NCBI GenBank assembly: GCA_002360325.1
Contig: DEQG01000053.1
Coordinates: forward strand, 1 to 10,582
Direction: 5' to 3'
Length of the DNA: 10,582 nucleotides
Source: Salinicoccus sp. UBA3372
Lineage (GTDB): Bacteria > Bacillota > Bacilli > Staphylococcales > Salinicoccaceae
The notes beneath the pieces were generated by a model. That model was not told the origin of the DNA, made no database searches, and worked only from the letters and a program-made list of their open reading frames with translations. Each line of letters starts with the position of its first letter. Positions within the stretch are counted from its first letter, which is position 1. Below, in pieces: positions 1 through 6,620 of this stretch. Position numbers and translations under genes: made by a program.

Positions 1-51
1 CAGACTGTTATTATTCAGATCTTTTTCTATTTGTTGTATAAGAGCTTCCAT
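1..51 (-). CDS. 5' end of an unidentified gene, cut by the window edge
   Basis: Only the first 17 codons are present, reading M-E-A-L-I-Q-Q-I-E-K-D-L-N-N-N-S-L from an ATG at 51-49. A good ribosome binding site, AAGGTG at 66-61, lies 9 bases upstream, which supports a true start. The gene is downstream of hup on the same strand. In staphylococci, as I recall, the gene after hup belongs to the menaquinone side-chain pathway (heptaprenyl diphosphate synthase component 1). In Bacillus it is folE/mtrA. The visible residues are too few to choose, so no product is assigned. Confidence 0.55.
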   Translation of the reverse strand, partial: MEALIQQIEKDLNNNSL

Positions 52-66
52 GAAAAATATCACCTT

Positions 67-100
67 ATAAATTAATAGACCTAACATCAACCGTTAGGCC
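67..100 (-). terminator. Possible weak terminator after hup
   Basis: On the minus strand an 8-bp stem (100-93 with 85-78, one G-T pair) encloses a 7-base loop. It is followed by TATTAATTTAT, which is AT-rich but not a clean U-tract. It starts 12 bases past the hup stop codon and ends just before the ribosome binding site of the next gene. It may be a leaky terminator or an attenuating hairpin. Confidence 0.4.
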
Positions 101-111
101 TAATTCATTAA

Positions 112-384
112 TTATTTTACTGCATCTTTAAGTGCTTTACCTGCTTTGAAAGCCGGTACTTTTGAAGCTGCAATCTCAATTTCTTCACCAGATTGTGGAT
201 TGCGGCCTTTACGTGCAGCACGTTCGCGGACTTCAAAGTTACCGAAGCCGATCAGCTGCACTTTTTCACCTTTTTTTAAGGAATCTTGAATTGACTCAAA
301 TACTGCATCAACAGCAGCACCTGATTCTTTTTTAGTAAGATCAGCTTTATCGCTGACAGCATTGATTAAATCAGTCTTGTTCAT
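112..384 (-). CDS. hup: DNA-binding protein HU
   Basis: This is a 90-residue histone-like HU protein, a homodimeric nucleoid protein that bends and compacts DNA with little sequence preference. The whole family pattern is visible: an N-terminal helical part ([10 protein letters not shown]), the G-F-G-N-F segment at residues 46-50, the R-N-P tip of the DNA-embracing arm at 61-63 with the intercalating proline P63, and the C-terminal K-V-P-A-F-K-A-G-K signature. The ATG at 384-382 is chosen because GGAGGTGG lies 6 bases upstream and because it gives the family's usual length. The frame stays open for 21 more codons to 447, but that extension overlaps the predicted promoter and has no HU character. 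The gene follows yphF on the same strand with about 120 bases between, and appears to have its own promoter. Confidence 0.97.
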   Translation of the reverse strand: MNKTDLINAVSDKADLTKKESGAAVDAVFESIQDSLKKGEKVQLIGFGNFEVRERAARKGRNPQSGEEIEIAASKVPAFKAGKALKDAVK

Positions 385-408
385 ACTATTCCACCTCCCA
401 TAATGAGT

Positions 409-431
409 ATAATGATAAGATTTATCATTAT
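409..431. promoter_or_regulatory. Fur-box-like palindrome in hup leader
   Basis: This is a perfect inverted repeat with 10-bp arms (409-418 and 422-431) and a 3-base centre. Its core, TGATAAGATTTATCA (413-427), matches the 7-1-7 Fur consensus TGATAATNATTATCA at 12 of 14 defined positions. It begins at about the transcription start predicted from the hup promoter just upstream. It could be an operator for a Fur-family repressor, or a hairpin at the very 5' end of hup mRNA. The repeat is seen directly; its function is inferred. Confidence 0.5.
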
Positions 432-437
432 GTTTTG

Positions 438-466
438 ACTTTAACACAGTCGATTAAGCACTGCAA
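438..466 (-). promoter_or_regulatory. Predicted hup promoter (extended -10)
   Basis: On the minus strand TTGCAG (466-461) and TAAAGT (443-438) are separated by 17 bases, and TGT stands immediately before the -10 hexamer, giving an extended -10. The -35 is poor and the -10 moderate. Transcription would start near 431, leaving a leader of about 47 bases before the hup ATG. No clear terminator separates it from yphF, so some read-through into hup is possible. Confidence 0.45.
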
Positions 467-502
467 TGAATTTTATGGTTTTTTGGCAGAAAAATGGCTT
501 TA

Positions 503-1228
503 CTATGCACTTTTATGCACATTAGTCATAAAAATCAGGTCATTATTTTCATCAACTGTAATTTCAGGTGAATATATCGGTACGACCGGTGTATATTCAT
601 ATAATACTTCGCGTACATCATCACCGGTTTCAAACTGCAGATCGTTCTCCTCGATGATTCTGCCGATCTCTTCTCTGTAATCAACGACGAAATTTTCTCC
701 GCCGCTGTAGTAGACATTCAGTGCGCCGCCTGAATAAGGGCTCGTCACTGTCGGATTCTCATTTAAATTATAGAAATCCAGATCCAGCTTGTAAACATTA
801 GGACCGATAGTCTCTTCAAATTCGACATGGTCTCCCATGCCGTTCACTCTGAGCTGCAGGGAGCGTATTTCTTCTGTGATTCTTAAATCGGCCAATTTGA
901 CGGTCGGATTTTCTTCGGCATCCAAAATTACAAATTGATAGTAGCCGCCCGCCTCATATGATATAGGCGGTCTTTCATCCAGATAATCCGGTACAAGTCT
1001 GTCGAAATCCACCTGATATTCGAAGTATTCGCGTGTATCTGAAACAGTTTTAATCGGCAGCAGGCCCTCTGTATCTTCCTGGTACTGCTCTACAGCATGC
1101 TGAACCATTTCAATCTGCGATTCACTCGGCATCTGGTTCGGCTGCTCAGACTCAGGATAAAGGCAGGCACTTAAAAACAAAACTGATAAAAGAACAGTTA
1201 TAAATCTAAAATTATATTTGAATTTCAT
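503..1228 (-). CDS. yphF: YphF-like lipoprotein of unknown function
   Basis: This 241-residue predicted lipoprotein has a basic N-terminus, a hydrophobic stretch at about residues 9-19 and a lipobox L-S-A-C, so C22 would be lipidated and the mature protein held on the outer face of the membrane. The rest is hydrophilic and acidic with no catalytic motif I recognise. It is assigned to YphF by position: in Bacillus subtilis the order der, gpsA, yphE, yphF holds a small membrane protein and a lipoprotein of about this length. The ATG directly abuts the yphE stop codon, so the two are probably translationally coupled. The ribosome binding site is an unusual G-run (TGGGGGGC). Its molecular role is not known to me. 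Confidence 0.8.
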   Translation of the reverse strand: MKFKYNFRFITVLLSVLFLSACLYPESEQPNQMPSESQIEMVQHAVEQYQEDTEGLLPIKTVSDTREYFEYQVDFDRLVPDYLDERPPISYEAGGYYQFVILDAEENPTVKLADLRITEEIRSLQLRVNGMGDHVEFEETIGPNVYKLDLDFYNLNENPTVTSPYSGGALNVYYSGGENFVVDYREEIGRIIEENDLQFETGDDVREVLYEYTPVVPIYSPEITVDENNDLIFMTNVHKSA

Positions 1229-1426
1229 CTAGCTGCCCCCCAGAACAGGTATCATAAGAATAAAAGCCAGCAGCAGCAGTCCCCATGCAAATATGGAGAC
1301 AATCAGGCTGATTACTTTTATTTTAATGACGTAGCGCGCCACATAGATCAATACAGCTGCTACCGCCATCGATCCCATTGATATGAAAGACAACCACATA
1401 AGATCCATTGCTGATATTCCAAACAT
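1229..1426 (-). CDS. yphE: YphE-like small membrane protein (DUF2768 type)
   Basis: This 65-residue protein is almost entirely membrane-embedded, with two hydrophobic segments at about residues 9-30 and 38-62 joined by a short basic turn (R-Y-V-I-K-I-K). It has the size and position of B. subtilis YphE, between gpsA and yphF. I recall that family as DUF2768, of unknown function. It starts 3 bases after the gpsA stop codon and ends right at the yphF start, so it sits tightly inside the operon. The nearest Shine-Dalgarno-like GGAG lies within the gpsA end, about 13 bases from the ATG, so translation may depend on coupling to gpsA. M7 is a possible alternative start but has no better binding site. 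Confidence 0.8.
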   Translation of the reverse strand: MFGISAMDLMWLSFISMGSMAVAAVLIYVARYVIKIKVISLIVSIFAWGLLLLAFILMIPVLGGS

Positions 1427-1429
1427 AGT

Positions 1430-2488
1430 TTACTGATTACTCCAATCTCTGTATTGCTCGTTAAGAAGTTCTTTCAAACCGATCGACTCGGAAGTCTTTT
1501 GTCTCATCATCAGTTTATAAAATGCTTCGTCTTCGCTGATATCATCAAAAAGATATTGATGCAGCACTTTGGTTATAGGCATTTCAACTCCGTGGCTCTC
1601 ACTTAATTCATAGGCTGCCCGTGTGGTATTGACGCCTTCCACCACCATGCCCATCTTGGCTTCAGCTTCCTTTAAGCTCAATCCTTCTGCAAGCATGATT
1701 CCGCATCTGAAGTTGCGTGAATGGTGGCTGGTGGCAGTAACTATCAGGTCGCCGATACCTGTCAGGCCGAGGAAAGTGAGTGGATCGGCGCCCATCTTTG
1801 TGCCGAGCCTCGCAATTTCCTGCAGACCTCTTGTGATTATCGCGGCTTTTGCGTTATCTCCAAACTTCAAGCCGTGTAATGTGCCGACCGCTAGTGCGAT
1901 GATATTTTTCAGGGCGCCGCCTATTTCTACCCCGACCAGATCTTCATTTACATATACTCTGAAATATTTGCTCATGAATACATCCTGTATCGTCGTCACA
2001 CCCTTATTATGAAGAGAGGCGGTGCTGACGGTCGTCGGTGATTTCAAGGCGACCTCTTCGGCATGGCTCGGCCCGCTGAGAACACATATATCTTCGACCG
2101 TTTCAGGTGTTGTCTCCTGTTCTATCACTTCTGAAACCCTTAAATAGCTGTCGAGCTCCAGACCTTTGGCAACATGGACGATAAGCACTGTTTTATTTAT
2201 CTCAAGTAAAATGCGATGTATGTCTTTCGTGATTCCTCTGACTGCTTTGACAGGCACTGCTATGACAAGCAGTTCAGCATGGTCGACGGCTGCTGTCAAA
2301 TCACTGGTCGCCCGTAATGCAGCGGGTAAATCCACATCTTTCAAATAATGACCATTCGTATGACTTTCATTGATTTCATTAACAACAGCTTCATTTCTGC
2401 CGTACATTTGTACATCATGATTATTATCTGTCAAGACCATTGCCAAGCTTGTACCAAAGCTTCCAGTACCTAAAACCGAAATGTTCAC
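1430..2488 (-). CDS. gpsA: Glycerol-3-phosphate dehydrogenase [NAD(P)+]
   Basis: GpsA is a cytoplasmic enzyme that reduces dihydroxyacetone phosphate to sn-glycerol-3-phosphate, the backbone for phospholipids and teichoic acids. The N-terminal Rossmann motif G-T-G-S-F-G is at residues 7-12. Other family blocks are A-K-G-L-E with K109, G-P-S-H-A-E-E-V at 139-146, G-G-A-L-K-N with the expected catalytic K194, and G-I-G-D-L with D247 followed by H-S-R-N-F-R, which binds substrate and cofactor. At 352 residues it is slightly longer than the usual 330-340, with the extra at the C-terminus. The start is GTG at 2488-2486, with AAAGGAG 9 bases upstream overlapping the der stop codon, so it is coupled to der. 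It is followed by yphE after 3 bases. Confidence 0.97.
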   Translation of the reverse strand: MNISVLGTGSFGTSLAMVLTDNNHDVQMYGRNEAVVNEINESHTNGHYLKDVDLPAALRATSDLTAAVDHAELLVIAVPVKAVRGITKDIHRILLEINKTVLIVHVAKGLELDSYLRVSEVIEQETTPETVEDICVLSGPSHAEEVALKSPTTVSTASLHNKGVTTIQDVFMSKYFRVYVNEDLVGVEIGGALKNIIALAVGTLHGLKFGDNAKAAIITRGLQEIARLGTKMGADPLTFLGLTGIGDLIVTATSHHSRNFRCGIMLAEGLSLKEAEAKMGMVVEGVNTTRAAYELSESHGVEMPITKVLHQYLFDDISEDEAFYKLMMRQKTSESIGLKELLNEQYRDWSNQ

Positions 2489-2502
2489 AAGTACACGCTC
2501 CT

Positions 2503-3816
2503 TTAATTTCTTTTTCGGCTGATAATATGAATCGGTGTCCCATGGAAATCAAATGCGCGGCGCAGCTGATTTTCCAAATACCTTTTATAGCTGAAGTGCA
2601 TCAGCTCGGTATCATTGACGAACATGACGAATGTCGGCGGCCCTACACTGACCTGCGTACCGTAAAAGATATTCAGACGATGTCCGCCTTTATCGGTCGG
2701 CGTCGGGTTCATGCTTACGCTGTCGACGATCACTTCATTGAGTGTGCTTGATTGAACACGTTTTTTATGAGAGTCGTTCACCAGCTTGATCAGCGGGAAC
2801 AAAGTAGTCAGACGTGATTTGGTTTTTGCCGATAGAAAAGTGATTGGTGCGTAGTCCAGAAACTGGAACTGCTGACGGATTTCATCTTCGAATTTTTTCA
2901 TCGTCTTATCATCTTTTTCCACTGCGTCCCACTTATTGACCACAATGACGATTGCACGCCCTGCTTCATGAGCAAGACCCGCAATCCGCTTATCCTGTTC
3001 AATGATGCCCTCTTCCCCATTAATTACGACGAGAACGACATCAGAGCGTTCAATCGCACGTGTAGCCCTTAAGACTGCGTATTTCTCTGTGGATTCATAT
3101 ACTTTACCGCGTTTTCTCATACCCGCAGTATCAATCAGAGTATATTCTTCATCTTCAAATGTATATTCGGTATCTACCGCATCCCTTGTGGTCCCTGCTA
3201 TATCTGAAACGATGACTCTGTCTTCATCCAGTATCGCATTGATCAGACTTGATTTTCCAACGTTGGGTCTGCCGATAAGTGAAACTTTTACCGAATCATC
3301 CTCCTGCAGGTCGACCTCGATGTTTTTAAAATGTTCCACTGCTGCATCCAGTGAATCACCAAGACCGAGACCGTGAGAGCCGGACACCGGGAAGGGATCA
3401 CCCAGCCCCAGCCGGTAAAAGTCATATATTTCATTTCTCATTTCAAAATTATCTATTTTATTTACTAATAATATGGTCGGCTTTTCTGATTTCTGCAATA
3501 TGCGTGCTACATGCATATCTTCATCCGTCACACCTTCTTTACCGTTTGTGATCATCAGTATGACGTCAGCTTCCAATATGGCAATTTCAGCCTGCATTTT
3601 AATCTGCTCTTGAAAAGGTTCATCCTTTATTTCGATACCGCCGGTATCGATTACATTGAATTCATGATTCAACCATTCACCATCTGCGTATAGTCGGTCA
3701 CGAGTCACTCCAGGCGTGTCCTCCACAATCGCTTTTCTTTCTCCTATGATTCTGTTAAATAAAGTTGACTTTCCAACGTTTGGACGGCCAACAACAGCAA
3801 TTGTCGGTTTATACAT
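2503..3816 (-). CDS. der: Ribosome biogenesis GTPase Der (EngA)
   Basis: Der is an essential GTPase with two tandem G domains that acts late in assembly of the 50S ribosomal subunit. Domain 1 shows G-R-P-N-V-G-K-S-T at residues 10-18, D-T-G-G at 57-60 and N-K-I-D at 119-122. Domain 2 shows G-R-P-N-V-G-K-S-S at 182-190, D-T-A-G at 229-232 and N-K-W-D at 294-297. The remaining C-terminal part, about 80 residues, corresponds to the KH-like domain. The length of 437 residues is typical. The ATG at 3816-3814 has AAGGAGG (3830-3824) 7 bases upstream. It is the first gene of the der-gpsA-yphE-yphF operon, separated from rpsA by that gene's terminator. Confidence 0.98.
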   Translation of the reverse strand: MYKPTIAVVGRPNVGKSTLFNRIIGERKAIVEDTPGVTRDRLYADGEWLNHEFNVIDTGGIEIKDEPFQEQIKMQAEIAILEADVILMITNGKEGVTDEDMHVARILQKSEKPTILLVNKIDNFEMRNEIYDFYRLGLGDPFPVSGSHGLGLGDSLDAAVEHFKNIEVDLQEDDSVKVSLIGRPNVGKSSLINAILDEDRVIVSDIAGTTRDAVDTEYTFEDEEYTLIDTAGMRKRGKVYESTEKYAVLRATRAIERSDVVLVVINGEEGIIEQDKRIAGLAHEAGRAIVIVVNKWDAVEKDDKTMKKFEDEIRQQFQFLDYAPITFLSAKTKSRLTTLFPLIKLVNDSHKKRVQSSTLNEVIVDSVSMNPTPTDKGGHRLNIFYGTQVSVGPPTFVMFVNDTELMHFSYKRYLENQLRRAFDFHGTPIHIISRKRN

Positions 3817-3840
3817 GGTTTCGCCTCCTTACTTTAAATT

Positions 3841-3849
3841 ATTTTACCA
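3841..3849 (-). promoter_or_regulatory. Possible extended -10 promoter for the der operon
   Basis: On the minus strand TGG is followed by TAAAAT (3846-3841), an extended -10 element about 25 bases upstream of the der start codon. No -35 hexamer is recognisable at the usual spacing, because that position is taken up by the rpsA terminator stem. A promoter is expected here because the strong terminator would otherwise cut der off from transcription. Confidence 0.4.
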
Positions 3850-3850
3850 T

Positions 3851-3886
3851 AAAAATAAAATAAAGGGCGATTTTCATCGCCCTTTA
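3851..3886 (-). terminator. Rho-independent terminator of cmk-plsC-rpsA
   Basis: On the minus strand a perfect stem, AAAGGGCGAT pairing with ATCGCCCTTT (3885-3876 with 3871-3862), has a 4-base loop. The flanking 3886/3861 bases also pair. It is followed by a T-rich tract, ATTTTATTTTT. It begins about 20 bases after the rpsA stop codon. Confidence 0.9.
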
Positions 3887-3906
3887 TCATCAAATGTTTT
3901 ATCGGT

Positions 3907-5190
3907 TTATAAATCTAAATTCTTAAATTTATCACCAAACACATCACCTAATGTTGGTTGATCTTCATCAGTTTCGTCTCTGTAGACTTTTGATGATTGT
4001 TCAGATTGGCCGGCAGGTTCCGTCGTCTCTTTGATGGACAGTGAAACTTTGCCGCTGTCCTCGCTCAAGGATAGGATTTTAACCTGAATTTCCTGACCTT
4101 CTTCCAGTACATCAGAAGGATGTGCGACATGGTCGTGGCTGATTTCGGACACGTGTACGAGACCTTCCACTCCAGGTGCCACTTGAACAAATGCACCAAA
4201 ATCGACAAGTCTTTTCACCGTACCTTCAAGAGTTTCGCCACTGTTATGCTCTTTTATGAATAATTCGAACGGGCTCTCCTGAGCCTGCTTGATCGACAGG
4301 CTGACACGTTCATTGTCGACATCGACATCAAGAATCTTGACATCAACCTTGTCTCCGATATTTACAGCAGCTTCGACATTTTCAACTCTTTCATAGCTCA
4401 GCTCTGAAATATGAGCCAGACCATCAATGGATCCTAAGTTGATGAAAGCACCAAAATTGGTCGTTCTGACAACTTCACCTTCCACGACTGAGCCTGTTTC
4501 GAGTTTCTGAAGCTGTGTCTTACGATCAGCTGCCTTTTCCACTTCGATGATTTTCTTGCGGTTTAAGATGACACGGTTTTTATCTTTATCAATGTCTTCC
4601 ACTTTGACTTCAACAGTCTGATCCGCAAACTGTTCCAAATCTTCCACATATTCATCTGACAAAAGTGATGCAGGGATGAATCCTCTTACACCGACATCCA
4701 CTACAAGACCTGCCTGGACAACTTCCATGACTGTACCGGAAATTGTTTCATCATTCTCTTGGGATGCGATCAGATCGTCGTAACTTTTATCCTCTTCCAG
4801 CTTTCTGATCGAAAGGATCAGGTTGTGACGCTCACTTTCATCTTCCACTTTGATAACAACAGCCTCGATTGTATCGTCTTCTGCGACGACTTCCTGAGGA
4901 TGTTCAATTCTTTTGTTAGTCACTTGACTGATTGGAATAATACCTTCAAAGTCAGTACCGTCAATATGCGCTCTAACAAACTTCTCTTCTACTTTAAACA
5001 CAGTACCGGTCACTTTGTCACCTTCGTTAAAACTGCTGCCAGATGATGCCTGTTCAGCCGTCTCTTCAGAATTTGACGTTTCTCCCTGTGAATCTTGTGA
5101 AGCTGGATTCTTTTCTTGGGGTGAATTTTCCTCGACCTGTGAATTTTCTTCTTCGTTGTTCTCTTCGTTCAAGATATTATCTGTCGTCAT
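3907..5190 (-). CDS. rpsA: Ribosomal protein S1 homologue, four S1 domains
   Basis: This RNA-binding protein of the S1 family (YpfD in B. subtilis) has four OB-fold S1 repeats at about residues 54-131, 148-217, 231-303 and 317-388. Repeats 3 and 4 carry the classic F-G-A-F and G-L-A-H-I-S / G-L-V-H-V-S signatures; repeats 1 and 2 are more diverged. In low-GC Gram-positives the protein has fewer repeats than the E. coli form, and how far it works as a true ribosomal protein is less certain. An N-terminal extension of about 53 residues is rich in Glu, Asn, Gln and Ser, making it longer (427) than the roughly 380-390 I recall for Bacillus and Staphylococcus. The ATG has GGAGG 7 bases upstream. 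It is the last gene of the cmk operon, 74 bases after plsC. Confidence 0.93.
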   Translation of the reverse strand: MTTDNILNEENNEEENSQVEENSPQEKNPASQDSQGETSNSEETAEQASSGSSFNEGDKVTGTVFKVEEKFVRAHIDGTDFEGIIPISQVTNKRIEHPQEVVAEDDTIEAVVIKVEDESERHNLILSIRKLEEDKSYDDLIASQENDETISGTVMEVVQAGLVVDVGVRGFIPASLLSDEYVEDLEQFADQTVEVKVEDIDKDKNRVILNRKKIIEVEKAADRKTQLQKLETGSVVEGEVVRTTNFGAFINLGSIDGLAHISELSYERVENVEAAVNIGDKVDVKILDVDVDNERVSLSIKQAQESPFELFIKEHNSGETLEGTVKRLVDFGAFVQVAPGVEGLVHVSEISHDHVAHPSDVLEEGQEIQVKILSLSEDSGKVSLSIKETTEPAGQSEQSSKVYRDETDEDQPTLGDVFGDKFKNLDL

Positions 5191-5264
5191 GTGCCTGCCT
5201 CCATTACATTACTATAGACTATATATCTAAGTTCTTATAAATATGCTGATTTGTCAAGTAATTG

Positions 5265-5837
5265 TCATGATAATAATAAATTATTAATTTCTTCTTTCAG
5301 TTTTACTGTTATATCCTTACGGTTTTTCCCTTCTTCAACCAATCCGTTTACATCAATCGGTCTGCCAAACACCAGTGTAATCCCTTTTTGACGGTTGTAG
5401 CTTCCTTTAATTGCCGCGGGTACGATTTTCGCCCCGCCTTTGACTGCCATGAAGCTTGCACCCTGCTGAAGATCCTGAAGTTTTCCATCTTTAGTCCGGC
5501 TGCCCTCAGGGAATATTAAAAGCATATTGTCATCTTTCAAAGCTTCGACGGATTTTTTCAATGCCTGTCTGTCACCTTTTCCGCGGTCCACAGGTATGGC
5601 ATTGAGACGTCCGATCAGATTTCCGAGAAGTGGTATTTTAAAAAGTTCCGACTTTGCAAAGAAAGACATCTCCCGCTTTGTACTGATTGCCACCAATGGC
5701 GGATCAAACTCGGACATATGATTGCTGCATATCAGAACAGGACCCGAATCCGGTATTCTTTCCTCCCCGATTACAGTCACTTTAAACCGTGTATGATAAA
5801 ACCTTTTGACAATTGCCCTAACGACTTTATATAGCAT
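5265..5837 (-). CDS. plsC: 1-acylglycerol-3-phosphate O-acyltransferase
   Basis: This is a PlsC/LPLAT-family acyltransferase that adds the second acyl chain to lysophosphatidic acid to make phosphatidic acid at the inner face of the membrane. The catalytic motif N-H-M-S-E-F-D has H40 and D45 (HX4D), and the glycerol-phosphate binding motif F-P-E-G-S-R-T is at residues 109-115. Between them is an acyl-acceptor region ending in I-P-V-D-R-G (81-86), and near the C-terminus is the usual I-V-P-A-A-I-K-G block. The length of 190 residues is normal for short bacterial members. Its ATG lies 1 base after the cmk stop codon, with GGAG 4 bases upstream, so it is coupled to cmk. A related acyltransferase specificity cannot be ruled out from sequence alone. 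Confidence 0.93.
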   Translation of the reverse strand: MLYKVVRAIVKRFYHTRFKVTVIGEERIPDSGPVLICSNHMSEFDPPLVAISTKREMSFFAKSELFKIPLLGNLIGRLNAIPVDRGKGDRQALKKSVEALKDDNMLLIFPEGSRTKDGKLQDLQQGASFMAVKGGAKIVPAAIKGSYNRQKGITLVFGRPIDVNGLVEEGKNRKDITVKLKEEINNLLLS

Positions 5838-5838
5838 A

Positions 5839-6498
5839 TTACTCCACTCCTATCTTCTGCTTTGCCAGATGTAAAATTTGTGCCTCGACATCTTCGATGG
5901 ACAGGTCGGTGGTGTCCAGAAGTACTGCATCATGAGCCTGCAGCAGCGGTGAGATTTCACGGCTCATATCGAGTTCATCTCGTCTGATGATCTGTGATGT
6001 GAGTTCATCCAGATCGATATCGTTCCCTCTCGCCTCTTCTTCAAGCAGGCGGCGCTCCGCCCTCACTCTCGGGGATGCCTGCATGAATATTTTCAATTCA
6101 GCATCTGGAAGAACAGTCGTGCCGATATCTCTGCCGTCCATGACAACACCTTTTTCAAGACCTATTTTTTGCTGCATAGCGACAAGGTAGCTCCTGACTT
6201 CCTCAAAGCTTGAAACTTCACTTACGTTCGCTGTCACTGTCTGTGACCTGATTTCATCAGTTACATCCCTTTCGTTCAGGATTACCCGGTTTGAGTCTTC
6301 TCTTTTGAAAGAAATCTCAACACTACCGAGATTATTGATGATATCTTTCCCTTTTTCTATGTATAATAAGGTTACTGCTCTGTACATTGCACCTGTGTCA
6401 ATGTAAATGTAGTTCAATTGTTCGGCTACACGCTTGGAGATTGTACTTTTTCCAGCTGCAGCCGGGCCGTCAATGGCAATATTAATTTTATTATTCAT
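5839..6498 (-). CDS. cmk: Cytidylate kinase
   Basis: Cmk phosphorylates CMP and dCMP with ATP, recycling nucleotides from RNA turnover and phospholipid synthesis. The P-loop G-P-A-A-A-G-K-S is at residues 11-18, the nucleotide-binding D-T-G-A-M-Y-R-A at 34-41 and D-G-R-D-I-G-T at 121-127. A segment rich in arginine (R-A-E-R-R) follows as part of the lid region. The length of 219 residues is typical of the monomeric bacterial enzyme with the long CMP-binding insert. The ATG is at 6498-6496; the upstream binding site is only moderate (AGG about 10 bases away). It is the first gene of cmk-plsC-rpsA and has a well-formed promoter in the cmk/ansA divergent region. Confidence 0.97.
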   Translation of the reverse strand: MNNKINIAIDGPAAAGKSTISKRVAEQLNYIYIDTGAMYRAVTLLYIEKGKDIINNLGSVEISFKREDSNRVILNERDVTDEIRSQTVTANVSEVSSFEEVRSYLVAMQQKIGLEKGVVMDGRDIGTTVLPDAELKIFMQASPRVRAERRLLEEEARGNDIDLDELTSQIIRRDELDMSREISPLLQAHDAVLLDTTDLSIEDVEAQILHLAKQKIGVE

Positions 6499-6514
6499 GA
6501 AATGGTTACCTGCC

Positions 6515-6544
6515 TTGATTCTTTATTCTTGTTTATTTTATCAT
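6515..6544 (+). promoter_or_regulatory. Possible ansA promoter
   Basis: TTGATT (6515-6520) and TATCAT (6539-6544) are separated by 18 bases. The match is fair (4 of 6 and 5 of 6). It would give a leader of about 70 bases before the ansA TTG. The AT-rich region downstream contains other weak -10-like sequences, so the assignment is tentative. Confidence 0.33.
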
Positions 6545-6563
6545 AGATTCACACTTAAACTTA

Positions 6564-6592
6564 ATAATAGATATGTGTTTATTAATTTTCAA
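6564..6592 (-). promoter_or_regulatory. Predicted promoter of cmk-plsC-rpsA
   Basis: On the minus strand TTGAAA (6592-6587) and TATTAT (6569-6564) are separated by exactly 17 bases, each matching the sigma-A consensus at 5 of 6 positions. Transcription would start near 6557, about 60 bases ahead of the cmk ATG. It is one of the two best-formed promoters in the window. Confidence 0.65.
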
Positions 6593-6620
6593 ACAAATTT
6601 GATTATGAGGTGCGTAAAAG

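Noticed and set aside
404..413. TATAAT on the plus strand at 408-413
   Set aside because: There is no supporting -35 and no plus-strand gene downstream. The hexamer is a by-product of the AT-rich palindrome.
385..447. In-frame 21-codon N-terminal extension of hup up to an ATG at 447
   Set aside because: It has no HU-like sequence, it overlaps the predicted promoter and palindrome, and the internal ATG at 384 has a strong ribosome binding site and gives the standard 90-residue protein.
435..680. Plus-strand open frame of 81 codons opposite yphF
   Set aside because: No binding site and no recognisable protein; it is a shadow of the yphF coding strand.
2440..2751. Plus-strand open frame of 103 codons across the gpsA/der junction
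   Set aside because: It lies opposite two well-supported genes and their ribosome binding site and resembles no protein I know.
5213..5257. TTGACA (5257-5252, minus) upstream of rpsA as a second promoter, and a short TATAG-T-CTATA palindrome at 5213-5223
   Set aside because: No acceptable -10 lies 15-19 bases from the TTGACA, and the palindrome arms are only 5 bp. An internal rpsA promoter is plausible but not supported well enough to list.
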